From Planctomycetota bacterium (GTDB taxonomy: Bacteria; Planctomycetota; GCA-002687715; DRQF01): a stretch of DNA of 64,000 nucleotides. A program made the translations under genes and the position numbers. Every line of letters starts with the position of its first letter. Positions within the stretch are counted from its first letter, which is position 1. Location of the stretch: the NCBI GenBank assembly GCA_020639295.1, contig JACKGY010000004.1:186001-250000 (forward strand), written 5' to 3'. The notes below the pieces were generated by a model. It was not told the origin of the DNA, searched no databases, and worked only from the letters and a program-made list of their open reading frames with translations. Below, in pieces: positions 54,978 through 63,502 of the stretch.

Positions 54978-55230
54978 GTCAGGGCGCGCCGGGGTGCGAT
55001 CGGAAGCCGGGCCGGCTGGGCAGCCGGCGCTCCGGGGCGCCAGCCGCTGGCTGGCCTAGAATTCGTCGTTGTCGAGTCGTCGCTCTTCGGATGCGCAGCA
55101 GGCGCTGCGGAGCGCGGAGCGCCTGCTCCGCAACTTTCCGGCAAGCTCCCGGGAGAAACGCAGTGCGCAGCCGGCGCTGCGCGGTCCTGCCGGAGCGCCA
55201 GCCGCTGGCTGGCCTAGTTTTCTTCGCCCG
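54937..55230 (+). repeat. Island IV, unit 1: covers the last 13 codons of the MATE gene
   Basis: This 294-base segment and 55531-55824 align without gaps at a constant offset of 594 bases, with about eight mismatches by eye (about 97% identical). It starts inside the MATE coding region (GGCGACTGCGCGGTGAGCTC) and includes the stop codon and the dispersed element: palindromes AGCAGGCGCT, GGAGCGCCTGCTCC, AGCCGGCGCT and CCAGCCGCTGGCTGG. Confidence 0.92.
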
Positions 55231-55300
55231 AGGTTCGTGGTCCTGCCGCGACGATGGCCATGCTTGGAGTCGTCGACGATTCGAACGCGATCGGCCTCTA

Positions 55301-55530
55301 GGCCGGCTTGGCAGCCGGCGCTCCGGAGCGCCAGCCGCTGGCTGGCCTAGAATTCCTCGCCGTCGAGTTTCGGATGCGCAGCCGGCGCTGCGGAGCGCGG
55401 AGCGCCTGCTCCGCAACTTTCCGGCAAGCTCCCGGGAGAAACGCAGTGCGCAGCCGGCGCTGCGCGGTCCTGCCGGAGCGCCAGCCGCTGGCTGGCCTAG
55501 TTTGCTTCGCCCGACGGCCGGGTCCTCCGC
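55301..55530 (+). repeat. Island IV, unit 2
   Basis: A further copy of the dispersed element, from GGCCGGCTTGGCAGCCGGC through CAACTTTCCGGCAAGCTCCC to GGCTGGCCTAGTTTGCTTCG. It lacks the MATE-derived start of units 1 and 3. The 55231-55300 stretch before it is unique linker. Confidence 0.85.
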
Positions 55531-55824
55531 GGCGACTGCGCGGTGAGCTCGCCGCCTTCGAGCACGACTAGGTCACGGCGCGCCGGGGCGCGATCGAAAG
55601 CCGGGCCGGCTGGGCAGCCGGCGCTCCGGGGCGCCAGCCGCTGGCTGGCCTAGAATTCGTCGTTGTCGAGTCGTCGCTCTTCTGATGCGCAGCGGGCGCT
55701 GCGGAGCGCGGAGCGCCTGCTCCGCAACTTTCCGGCAAGCTCCCGGGAGAAACGCAGTGCGCAGCCGGCGCTGCGCGGTCCTGCCGGAGCGCCAGCCGCT
55801 GGCTGGCCTAGTTTGCTTCGCCCG
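55531..55824 (+). repeat. Island IV, unit 3: duplicate of the MATE 3' end plus element
   Basis: Near-identical to 54937-55230. The copied coding tail keeps the frame GELAAFEHD and the TAG position, although it has no gene in front of it. About 75 further bases of partial modules (55825-55900) complete the island before the SprA-like gene. Confidence 0.92.
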
Positions 55825-55900
55825 ACGGCTTTCGAGCATCAGATGCGCAGCGGGCGCTGCGCGGTCCTGCCGGAGCGCCAGCCCCCGCTGGTGGGCCCGG

Positions 55901-56641
55901 CTATCCGGCCGGCGTCGCGGCGCCGGCCTGGCGGCTCGGGTGGCAGACGCCGCAGGCATGCGTCTGGGCCGGGGCGGAGAAGCCCTCAATGAGGCCGAGG
56001 GCCGCCGACTGGCTGGAATCGACCGCGGCGGTCGCGATCTCGCCGCCGCCGGTTGCCAGGGCGCCGGAACCATCGGCTGGCTCCTCGGCGCCGCTCTCGA
56101 GCTTGGCGCGCTCCTCCTCGGCCAGCTTCTGCCGGGCCTCCGCCTCGACCTGCTGCGCCCGTGCCCGGGCGCGCTGGTCGGCGCCGCTCGGCTGGGCCGG
56201 AGCGACGGCGGCGCGGGCGACCCGCCGCGCCTTCTCGATCGTCGCCCGCGGATCGCCGGGCACCGAGCCGATCGAGACCGGTACCTCGCCTTCGACCGCG
56301 TAGCGGTTGCCGTCCGGACCGGTCTCGTAGCTGAACTTGGCCGAGCCGCCTTCACCGCCCAGCGCCGCGAGGTGGGCCTGCTCATGGGCCCGCACCTCAC
56401 GATCGCGCGCCTTCAGCTGCTCGACCTGCTGCTTCTCTTCCTCGCTCAGCTCGCGGCCGCTGGGGTCCTTCCCGTCCTGCTCGGCGGCGAGACGTTCGCG
56501 ACCGGCGGCGGAGATCTCGAAGCGATCGACCACGGAGGCCGGCCCCGCGGTCGTCGCCGGCTCGGGCGAGGACGGTCGAGGCCGCGACCAGGCGGCGAGC
56601 GACTGGAGGCCGCTGATGTGGAGGTCTGCGATTCGGGGCAT
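55901..56641 (-). CDS. SprA-related putative metalloprotease with C-terminal CxxCH
   Basis: A 246-residue protein from ATG 56641 (a TTG two codons upstream is possible). The core matches the SprA-related/putative catalase-metalloprotease family: REVRAHEQAHLAALGG with a zinc motif His86-Glu-x-x-His90, FSYETGPDGNRYAVEGEV, and PGDPRATIEKARRVARAA. A Gln/Glu/Ala-rich helical stretch follows. The last residues hold CGVCH (230-234), a c-haem or metal motif that I do not expect in this family. No signal peptide is seen, so haem attachment is doubtful. Its 3' end abuts repeat island IV. Confidence 0.78.
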   Translation of the reverse strand: MPRIADLHISGLQSLAAWSRPRPSSPEPATTAGPASVVDRFEISAAGRERLAAEQDGKDPSGRELSEEEKQQVEQLKARDREVRAHEQAHLAALGGEGGSAKFSYETGPDGNRYAVEGEVPVSIGSVPGDPRATIEKARRVARAAVAPAQPSGADQRARARAQQVEAEARQKLAEEERAKLESGAEEPADGSGALATGGGEIATAAVDSSQSAALGLIEGFSAPAQTHACGVCHPSRQAGAATPAG

Positions 56642-56775
56642 GCTCAAACTCTGCGCCAGGATTCATATCGTTCGAGGACGGCCCGCCGCTGAAGTGCGTC
56701 CGGAATCAGGCTGCCGGGGCCAGGCTGCCGATAGGGTGATGGCGAGAAGATTCCGTACCCGCCGCGGCGGCTGAA

Positions 56776-56781
56776 TAGAAT
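56776..56781 (+). promoter_or_regulatory. Possible -10 box before the carboxypeptidase-regulatory repeat gene
   Basis: TAGAAT, five of six matches to consensus, 20 bases before the ATG at 56801. A weak TTCCGT at 56751-56756 could serve as -35 with a 19-base spacer. Confidence 0.33.
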
Positions 56782-56800
56782 TGCAGTCCCCGGAACCGAG

Positions 56801-58783
56801 ATGACCATGAATCGAGACAAGCTCCTGCTCCTCATCCTGGCCGCCCTCCTGATCGTCGGCGTCGGCGGCTTCCTGTTCCTGGCTCGCGACGACGAGAGCG
56901 ACGGCTTCGGTCGCTCCGGCAGGACGAGCACGGAGGACGGCGGCCGCGGGAACCGCGAGGTGGAGCGCGCCCAGGGCGGTAGCGGTGGCGGGTCGAAGGA
57001 CGGCGACGGCTCGTCGGCGAGCGCCGGAGGCGAGACCGCCGCGGGCGACTATCGACCCCTGCGCGGCGGCATCTACGGCCAGGTCCACGATCGGGAAGGT
57101 CAGGCGATCGTCGGCGCCGTCGTGGCGCTCTGCGTCGACGTCACCAGCCTCGCCGGAGTCGGTCGGCAGGGTGACATCCTCGACCACGTGGAGACGGACG
57201 CCGACGGGCGGTTCGAGTTTCCGGGTCTGGTGGACACCCGCTCCTACATCGTGCGGGTCGACAAGGAGGGCTTCGCGGGCAAGTTCGTGCCCGGGCTCCA
57301 GCTCGACGCCGGCGGGCGCAAGGAGGTCGAGGTGACCCTCGACGAGGGCCACGTCGTCGCCGGGCGCGTGACCGATGGCTCGGGAGCGCCGGTCGCGGGC
57401 GCCGTGATCGAGGTCCGTGACATCTCGGTGCGGGTTCTCGACGCCCGGCTCGCGATCGAGCGCAGCTCGACCAGCGATGCCGAGGGGAACTACCGGGTCG
57501 AGAACGTCGCCCAAGGCTTCAAGGACATCTCCGCCCGCGCCCCCGGTCACGCCACGCAGACCCGCAACCGGGTCAACGTCAACCGCGCCACGGTCGAGCG
57601 TTCCTTCGATTTCGTCCTCGGCCCCGGCGCGCAGATCCGCGGTCGGGTCGTCGATGGCGAGGATCGTGGCGTCGCCGAGGTGGCGATCCGCGCCCAGGCC
57701 TACGACCCGAACGGACGCCGCATGGGCCAGGCCCTTCCGGCCGTGCTCAGCGACGAGAACGGGGTCTTCGTCTACGACGGCCTGGCGGTCGACGACTACA
57801 TCCTGGTCGCCGAGAAGAAGGGCTACTACGCCGCGAACATGCGCGACTTCGGTCGCGCCGGCGGTCCCGACGTGACCATCCGGCTGAAGCGCAATCCGGT
57901 GATCCGCGGTCGCGTCGTCGACGCGGCGACCGGCGCGCCGGTGCATCGCTTCGACCTCTATTCGACGCCGCGCCCCAACCTGCTCTTCGTCTCCGAGGCC
58001 ATGAAGCAGCGCTTCGATTCGGCCGACGGCAGCTTCGAATTCCTGTGCTGGCGCAACAGCGGCGACCTCTACCTCAACGTCGCCGCCGATGGCTACGCGG
58101 GCGGGCAGTCGGTTCGCCTCGACCTGAACGGCGCCGGCATCATCGACGAGGTCGTCATCGAGGCCGATCGCGGCGTCCAGGTGCGCGGACGGGTGGTCGA
58201 CGCCAAGGGCCGCGGCATCCCCGATGCCGAGGTCAGTCTCGAGGCCGTGCTCGAGGGCGAGGATGGTCTCGGCGGCCTCGGGCGGATGGTCTACGCCCAG
58301 AACAAGCTGCTCGCCCGCAGCGCGCGCAGCGACGGCAATGGCGAGTTCAGCGTCGATCAGGTGCGGGTCGGTGCCTACCGGCTGACGGTCAGGCATCCGA
58401 GCTACGCGCCCAGCTTCGGTGACGAGGTTCTCGAGTTCGCCCGCCCCGGCGAGCAGCGCGTGCCCGATCAACGTCTGCTCCAGGGCGGCGAGCTGTCAGG
58501 CGTCGTCTTCGAGGACGACGGTTCGACCCTGCGTGGCGCGGTCGTGCGCCTCAAGCCGGAAGACCTCGGCATGGCGATGCCGCGGAGCATCGAGGCCACC
58601 AGCGCCGAGGATGGCTCCTTCAAGCTGCAACACGTTCCCGCGGGCAGCTACCGTCTCGAGGTCATCCGGACCTCGGCATTGCATCATCGCATGGGTGGCC
58701 TGCCAGGCGCGCCGACCGCGAAGTTCATCCTGGTCCACGTCGCCGAGGGCGAGGTCAAGAGCATGGAGGTGCGCGGCCTCTGA
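56801..58783 (+). CDS. Membrane-anchored protein with carboxypeptidase-regulatory-like repeats
   Basis: A 660-residue protein. A single N-terminal helix (about 8-28) is followed by a Gly/Ser/Asp-rich stalk to about residue 85. Then come about six beta-sandwich units of the CarboxypepD_reg type: GIYGQVHDREGQAIVGAVV, VAGRVTDGSGAPVAGAVI, IRGRVVDGEDRGVAEVAI, IRGRVVDAATGAPVHRF, VRGRVVDAKGRGIPDAEV, LSGVVFEDDGSTLRGAVV. Each is 80-100 residues with DG.F.F or NG.F closing strands. Such arrays act as extracellular stalks or sugar/protein-binding modules. No catalytic domain. Function unknown. Confidence 0.83.
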   Translation: MTMNRDKLLLLILAALLIVGVGGFLFLARDDESDGFGRSGRTSTEDGGRGNREVERAQGGSGGGSKDGDGSSASAGGETAAGDYRPLRGGIYGQVHDREGQAIVGAVVALCVDVTSLAGVGRQGDILDHVETDADGRFEFPGLVDTRSYIVRVDKEGFAGKFVPGLQLDAGGRKEVEVTLDEGHVVAGRVTDGSGAPVAGAVIEVRDISVRVLDARLAIERSSTSDAEGNYRVENVAQGFKDISARAPGHATQTRNRVNVNRATVERSFDFVLGPGAQIRGRVVDGEDRGVAEVAIRAQAYDPNGRRMGQALPAVLSDENGVFVYDGLAVDDYILVAEKKGYYAANMRDFGRAGGPDVTIRLKRNPVIRGRVVDAATGAPVHRFDLYSTPRPNLLFVSEAMKQRFDSADGSFEFLCWRNSGDLYLNVAADGYAGGQSVRLDLNGAGIIDEVVIEADRGVQVRGRVVDAKGRGIPDAEVSLEAVLEGEDGLGGLGRMVYAQNKLLARSARSDGNGEFSVDQVRVGAYRLTVRHPSYAPSFGDEVLEFARPGEQRVPDQRLLQGGELSGVVFEDDGSTLRGAVVRLKPEDLGMAMPRSIEATSAEDGSFKLQHVPAGSYRLEVIRTSALHHRMGGLPGAPTAKFILVHVAEGEVKSMEVRGL

Positions 58784-58814
58784 GCCGAGCCGGAGACCGC
58801 GCGACCGGAAGAGA

Positions 58815-60641
58815 TCAGAAGGCCGCTTCGACCAGGTCCCGGGTCTCCCGCTCCAGGGCCTCGCCGCGCGCGACCAAATCGGCGAGCGAGGTCCGACGTT
58901 CGGCCACCCAGGCCTCGTCGGTGATCGAGCCCAGGTTGATCCGCACGTTGTAGACCGCGCCGATCAGGCCCGAACGCGCCATCAGCGCGCCGACGCCGGC
59001 GTCGGAGATGGCCGAACTCAGACCGAGTTCCGCCGCCTTGCGGCAGAGCCCGAGCGTCTCCAGGCAGAGCAGGGCGCTGCGATAGGGAACGTCGGTCGCG
59101 ATCTTGTAGCCGGCCTGGATGGCCGCCTCGCGCGTCGCCTTCTCCTCGTCGGTCGCCTTCGGCAGGCGCATCGCGGCCAGGACCTCGGAGAAGGCGTCGG
59201 TGTCGGCGTCGATCAGGCCGAGCAGCTCGTCCTTCAGGATCTGGGCCTTCATCGCCAGCTCCTCCATCTCCTCCTGCCGGTCCTCGAGGCCCTTCTTGTA
59301 GAAGCTGAGGTTGCCCACCATCGCGGCCAGGGCCGCGCCGAGCGAGCCGGCGAGCGCGGCGATGGAACCACCGCCCGGCGCCGGGGTCGCGCGCGAGACC
59401 TCGTCGGCGAGATCCACCACCTTCATGGCGGCCAGCTTGCCGGCTCGGCGAGGGACGCCGAGGACACGGGTCTCGATCTCGAAGCCGGCGACGTCGCGCA
59501 GGCCGAGCGACTGCGCGGCGCATTCCAAGAGGTCGGGTAGCGGGGCACCGCGGCTCGATCCCTGGGCGGCGAGATAGAACTCACCGGTCTCGCGCATGGC
59601 GGGGTAGGGGATCAGGCCGACGATCTCGGAGCCGGTGACCACGAGACCGCGGTCGCGGGCCAGCTCGCGGGCCTGCTCGTAGACGTCGTGGACGGCGGTG
59701 ACCTTGTAGTTGGTGAGATTGAAGGAGAGCTGGGCGCGGCCGTACTCGGGGATCACCCAGCCGACGCCGCGGCACTCCTCGAACAGGCCCTTCTTCATCA
59801 CGTTGACGCCCTCGAGCTTCGCCGGGTCGCGGTCGAAGAACTCGAGTTCGGCCATCAGGTCGCGGCCCTGGGCCTCGTAGTGGGCGGCGAGCTCGTCGAG
59901 GCTCCGGGCGACGAAGTCGGTGTAGGCGCAGGGGAACTCGTGACGCGAGGGCGCGTACTTGACCAGTCGTCCCGACTCGTAGAAGGGCGTGCCCTGGTCG
60001 ACGCGCAGGGCGCGGCCCTTCTCCCGGAGTTCGAAGGCGATGTCGTCGGCGTGCTCCTTGCGCGTCGAGTTGAGATTGACGTTGTAGGCGATGAGGAACT
60101 CACGGGCGCCGATCGTGACCACGCCGGCCTTGGCGTGGAAGCGCGCCGGGCCGAAGTCCGGTCGCCACTCGGGCTTCTTCATCTTCTCGGGCAACGCCTC
60201 GTATTCGCCGGCCCGGACCTTGGCGAGGGAACGACGCTCGGGGACCCGCGCGGCCTGGTCGTAGAGGTAGACCGGGATGCCGAGCTCGTCGCCGACGCGC
60301 TGGCCGAGGCGGTTGGCCAGCTCCACGCAGTCGGCCATGGTCACGCCGGCGACCGGAACGAAGGGGCAGACGTCGGTCGCGCCGTGCCGGGCATGGGCCC
60401 CCGAGTGCTTGCTCATGTCGATCAGCTCGGCGGCCCGGGCGATCAGCCGGAAGGCGGCCTCCAGGACCGGCTCGGGGGCGCCCACCATGGTGATCACGGT
60501 CCGGTTGGTCTCCCGGCCGGGATCGACGTCGAGGATGTCCACGCCCTCGACTTCGCGGGCCGCGGTCACGATCTGCTCGATCTTCCTCGGGTCCCGTCCC
60601 TCCGAGATGTTCGGGACGCATTCGACGATCCGGTTGCTCAT
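58815..60641 (-). CDS. ftcD: Bifunctional glutamate formimidoyltransferase/formiminotetrahydrofolate cyclodeaminase
   Basis: A 608-residue enzyme of histidine breakdown. It moves the formimino group of N-formimino-glutamate to tetrahydrofolate and then deaminates the product to methenyl-THF. The transferase half starts VECVPNISEGRDPRKI and contains SKHSGAHARHGATDVCPFVPV (residues about 78-98, His-rich active site). The cyclodeaminase half begins near residue 408 (SRATPAPGGGSIAALAG). It is longer than the roughly 540-residue animal enzyme because of about 60 extra residues at 230-290 (RVDQGTPFYESGRLVKYAP onward). No other hut gene lies in the window. Confidence 0.92.
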   Translation of the reverse strand: MSNRIVECVPNISEGRDPRKIEQIVTAAREVEGVDILDVDPGRETNRTVITMVGAPEPVLEAAFRLIARAAELIDMSKHSGAHARHGATDVCPFVPVAGVTMADCVELANRLGQRVGDELGIPVYLYDQAARVPERRSLAKVRAGEYEALPEKMKKPEWRPDFGPARFHAKAGVVTIGAREFLIAYNVNLNSTRKEHADDIAFELREKGRALRVDQGTPFYESGRLVKYAPSRHEFPCAYTDFVARSLDELAAHYEAQGRDLMAELEFFDRDPAKLEGVNVMKKGLFEECRGVGWVIPEYGRAQLSFNLTNYKVTAVHDVYEQARELARDRGLVVTGSEIVGLIPYPAMRETGEFYLAAQGSSRGAPLPDLLECAAQSLGLRDVAGFEIETRVLGVPRRAGKLAAMKVVDLADEVSRATPAPGGGSIAALAGSLGAALAAMVGNLSFYKKGLEDRQEEMEELAMKAQILKDELLGLIDADTDAFSEVLAAMRLPKATDEEKATREAAIQAGYKIATDVPYRSALLCLETLGLCRKAAELGLSSAISDAGVGALMARSGLIGAVYNVRINLGSITDEAWVAERRTSLADLVARGEALERETRDLVEAAF

Positions 60642-60683
60642 GGAATCCTTCTCCGGCCGGGGTGCTGGGGACTGGGAACGCGG

Positions 60684-60689
60684 TATGAT
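60684..60689 (+). promoter_or_regulatory. Possible -10 box of the SixA-like phosphatase gene
   Basis: TATGAT, 38 bases before the ATG at 60728 and divergent from ftcD. No clear -35 at the right distance. Confidence 0.33.
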
Positions 60690-60727
60690 GCCAAGCCCGA
60701 TCGACCCGGAGAAGTGAAGGAGACCGC

Positions 60728-61243
60728 ATGCGTCCGATGCTCAGCGTCCTCTTGGTCCTGCTGGCCCTGAGCTGGCCGGCCGCCCCCACGAAGGTCACCA
60801 CGATCTTCGTCGTCCGCCACGCCGAGAAGGCGGTCGTCGCCGACGACCCTGATCCCGGACTGGCACCGGCCGGGAGCACCCGGGCCGAGGACCTGGCGCG
60901 GGCCCTGCGCTCGGTCGGCGTCTCCGCCTGCTTTGCCTCGCAGTACCAGCGCACCCGGTCGACCCTGGCACCGCTGGCCGCGGCGCTGGGACTCGAGGTG
61001 ACGGTCTACCAGGCGGGCAAGGAGAAGGACCTCGCGGCCCGTCTACGGGCCGATTACGCCGGCAAGACCGTCGCCGTCGCGGGTCACAGCAACACCGTTC
61101 CCGGCCTGCTCCGCGCCCTCGGCGTCACCGACGTGCCGACCCTCGGCGAGCAGGATTACGACGACCTCTTCGTGGTCGAGATCGCCGGCGAGGGTCCGCC
61201 CCGGCTCCTGCACCTGCACTACGGCGCCGCCAATCCGCGCTGA
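60728..61243 (+). CDS. Exported SixA-like histidine phosphatase
   Basis: A 171-residue protein with an N-terminal signal peptide (LSVLLVLLALSWPAAP). VVRHAEKA contains the catalytic Arg30-His31. ASQYQRTRSTLAPLA carries the phosphate-binding Arg, and AVAGHSNTVP the second His (His120). Small size and the RHAEK form fit the SixA branch of the phosphoglycerate-mutase superfamily. A signal peptide places it outside the cytoplasm, so a phosphohistidine-protein role like that of E. coli SixA is unlikely. Monocistronic. Confidence 0.85.
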   Translation: MRPMLSVLLVLLALSWPAAPTKVTTIFVVRHAEKAVVADDPDPGLAPAGSTRAEDLARALRSVGVSACFASQYQRTRSTLAPLAAALGLEVTVYQAGKEKDLAARLRADYAGKTVAVAGHSNTVPGLLRALGVTDVPTLGEQDYDDLFVVEIAGEGPPRLLHLHYGAANPR

Positions 61244-61257
61244 GCGCGGCGGCCCTT

Positions 61258-61286
61258 TTGGGCCGGCCCCGGCGCGCGCATAGGAT
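61258..61286 (+). promoter_or_regulatory. Predicted promoter of the DusB-like gene (leaderless)
   Basis: TTGGGC (61258-61263), a 17-base spacer and TAGGAT (61281-61286). The -10 ends six bases before ATG 61293, so the mRNA probably starts at or beside the start codon. Confidence 0.42.
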
Positions 61287-61292
61287 GGGGCC

Positions 61293-62471
61293 ATGGACCC
61301 ACGCTATCGCAGCGAGATCAACGCCGGGGTCGCGGCCGCGGCGCCCGGGGAGTTCGCCGCGCTCCGGATCGGCGCGCTCGAGGTCTGGCCGCCGGTCGTC
61401 CTGGCCCCGATGGCGGGGGTGACGAACTACCCATTCCGTCGCCTCTGCCGCCGCTTCGGCGCCGGGCTCTACGTCTCCGAGATGATCACCGCCCGCCCGC
61501 TGGTCGAGGGCAACGCCAAGACCCTGAAGCTCTCGGACTTCGGACCCGACGAGAGCCCACGCTCGCTCCAGCTCTACGGTGTCGACCCGCACTTCGTCGG
61601 CCGCGCCGTCGCCCGGCTCGTGGCCGAGGGCCGGGTCGACCACATCGACATGAACTTCGGCTGCCCGGTGCGGAAGGTGACCGCGAAGGGGGGCGGCAGC
61701 GCCATCCCGGTGAAGCCGAAGCTCCTGCGCGCCATCGTCCGCGCCGCGGTCACGAACGCCGGCGCCGTGCCGGTGACGATCAAGGTGCGGATCGGCATCG
61801 ACGACGAGCTGGTCACCTATCGCGAGGCCGGCCGCATCGCCGAGGGCGAGGGCTGCGCCGCGATCGGCCTGCACGCGCGGACCGCCGCCCAGCTCTACGA
61901 CGGCGAGGCGCGCTGGGAACACATCGGCGAGCTCAAGTCGATGCTGTCGATTCCCGTCCTCGGCAACGGCGACATCTGGGAGGCGGAGGATGCCCTGCGC
62001 ATGATGCGCGGCACGGGCTGCGACGGCGTCATCGTCGGGCGCGGCTGTCTCGGCCGCCCCTGGCTCTTCCGTGATCTCGCCGCCGTCTTCGCCGGCGAGG
62101 AACCCGCCGACCCGCCGCGCCTCGGCGAGGTGGCGGCGATCCTCGCCGAGCACGCCCGCCTTCTGGCCGAGTGGTTCGGCGAGCGACCCGGACTCCTGAT
62201 GATCCGCAAGTTCGCGGCCTGGTACACCAAGGGCTTCCACCGCTCCGCCCGGCTGCGGGATCGCCTGGTCCGGGTGACGACCCTGGCCGAACTCGACGCG
62301 ATCCTCGATGACTTCGATCCGGAGGAGCCCTTCCCGCCGGCGGCCATGCGGGCCCGGCGCTGCAAGGGTTCGGGCACCCAGCGGGTCACCCTTCCCGAGG
62401 GCTACCTCGACGACCTCGACGACGATCGCCCCCCGGTCGAGGAGGCCGGCGACCTCCATTCCGGCGGCTGA
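61293..62471 (+). CDS. dusB: tRNA-dihydrouridine synthase, DusB-like
   Basis: A 392-residue FMN enzyme. VVLAPMAGVTNYPFRRLCR, VSEMITARPLVEGN, SLQLYGVDP and the catalytic-Cys motif DMNFGCPVRKVTAKGGGSA (19 residues) match the DusB group. GNGDIWEAEDAL and GRGCLGRPWLF provide the phosphate-binding end of the barrel. The protein has extra residues at the C-terminus (helical domain plus tail). It reduces uridines in tRNA D-loops. With the DusC-like gene at 7190, this gives two paralogues in the window, both with predicted leaderless starts. Confidence 0.9.
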   Translation: MDPRYRSEINAGVAAAAPGEFAALRIGALEVWPPVVLAPMAGVTNYPFRRLCRRFGAGLYVSEMITARPLVEGNAKTLKLSDFGPDESPRSLQLYGVDPHFVGRAVARLVAEGRVDHIDMNFGCPVRKVTAKGGGSAIPVKPKLLRAIVRAAVTNAGAVPVTIKVRIGIDDELVTYREAGRIAEGEGCAAIGLHARTAAQLYDGEARWEHIGELKSMLSIPVLGNGDIWEAEDALRMMRGTGCDGVIVGRGCLGRPWLFRDLAAVFAGEEPADPPRLGEVAAILAEHARLLAEWFGERPGLLMIRKFAAWYTKGFHRSARLRDRLVRVTTLAELDAILDDFDPEEPFPPAAMRARRCKGSGTQRVTLPEGYLDDLDDDRPPVEEAGDLHSGG

Positions 62472-62479
62472 CGCGACCC

Positions 62480-63340
62480 TCAGCGCTCCGGCAGGCGGAA
62501 GGTGATCGGGATCCGCAACCGGTCGCGCACGGTCTGGTCGCCCTCGCGGGCCGGAGCGAAGCGCCAGTCCTCGACCGCGTCGACCGCGGCTCGGTCGAGG
62601 ATGTCGTGGCCCGAGCTGGTCTCGATCACCACGTCGAGGACCCGCCCGTCGCGATCGACGTCGACGATGAGGATCACGCGGCCCTCGAGGTGCCGGGTGA
62701 CCGCCTGGCGCGGGTAACGGGGGCTCGGGCAGAGATCACGCAGCTTGCTGGCCCCGACCCGGGGACTTCCCGTCCTGGCGGCGGACTCCGTGGGCGCGGC
62801 GGCGGGCGGCTCCTCCGTCGGCGGTCGCTCGGGTGGCTCGCTCGCCTGCTCCGGGACCTCGGCCCGCGGTCGCGGCAAGGGGCGGGCCCGGCGGAGGATC
62901 TCGGAGGGCCGGCGCAGATCCTCGCGACGGCCGCCGCGGGCGTCGTCCTCCGGCCGGCGCCAGGGTGCCGGCAGGAGGAGGTCATCCTCGACCTTGGGCG
63001 TGAGCGCCTCGGGCTCGACCTCGGCCTCGGGCTCCTCGAGGGGTGGCGGCTCGCTGGCCGGCAAGAACTCCGGCTCGGGCAGGCTCTCGTGTTCGATCCG
63101 GGCCTGGTGTGGCGCGCCCACGTCGTTCCTGGGGATGACCAGGTGGTAGACGAGCCAGAAACAGAGCAGGCCGTGGACGAACAGCGAGGCGATCAGGGCC
63201 CGGCGGGTGACGAGTTCGCGAAGGTCGCCGATGCCGGCCAGGCGGCGGATGGAGAGGGATTGCCTGCCGGCCCCGCCGGCGACATGATCCCGGCCCCCAT
63301 GAGGGGCAGCGTCCGAATTACCCGACCCGGCGCGAACCAT
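62480..63340 (-). CDS. TonB-family energy transducer
   Basis: About 286 residues. One membrane helix (IASLFVHGLLCFWLVYHLVI) lies near residue 55. A long Pro/Glu-rich periplasmic spacer follows, and then a C-terminal TonB domain (PRYPRQAVTRHLEGRVIL, VDVDRDGRVLDVVIE, AVDAVEDWRFAPAREGDQ). It couples the inner-membrane proton gradient to outer-membrane receptors; no exbB/exbD is in view. The start is uncertain: ATG 63340, ATG 63391 and TTG 63403 are all in frame and none has a strong ribosome binding site. Divergent from a TonB-dependent receptor gene. Confidence 0.85.
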   Translation of the reverse strand: MVRAGSGNSDAAPHGGRDHVAGGAGRQSLSIRRLAGIGDLRELVTRRALIASLFVHGLLCFWLVYHLVIPRNDVGAPHQARIEHESLPEPEFLPASEPPPLEEPEAEVEPEALTPKVEDDLLLPAPWRRPEDDARGGRREDLRRPSEILRRARPLPRPRAEVPEQASEPPERPPTEEPPAAAPTESAARTGSPRVGASKLRDLCPSPRYPRQAVTRHLEGRVILIVDVDRDGRVLDVVIETSSGHDILDRAAVDAVEDWRFAPAREGDQTVRDRLRIPITFRLPER

Positions 63341-63502
63341 GAAGGCCGACTCCCGTTGGGGCGCTGGTTCCGTCCGCTGCGGGCAATCCATGCCTGGCGT
63401 CAACGACGCCGCAGCCCGGACGTTCTCGAAAATCCGCGACCCGGTCCGATTCCGACCCCAAGGGCCACCGGGCGCATCCTGTCACGAAGGAAGAGGGAAG
63501 TC

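Noticed and set aside
54979..55571. Arg/Pro-rich small proteins in island IV (and similar ones in islands I-III)
   Set aside because: They are translations of palindromic repeats. The same peptides reappear with every repeat copy and lack ribosome binding sites.
56663..58471. A 602-codon minus-strand frame opposite the carboxypeptidase-regulatory repeat protein
   Set aside because: A reverse-strand reading of the repeat gene; no start signal or family pattern.
61293..62471. Frameshift or pseudogene status for the second dus gene
   Set aside because: Catalytic Cys, FMN-site motifs and length are intact; the extra C-terminal residues are an extension, not a disruption.
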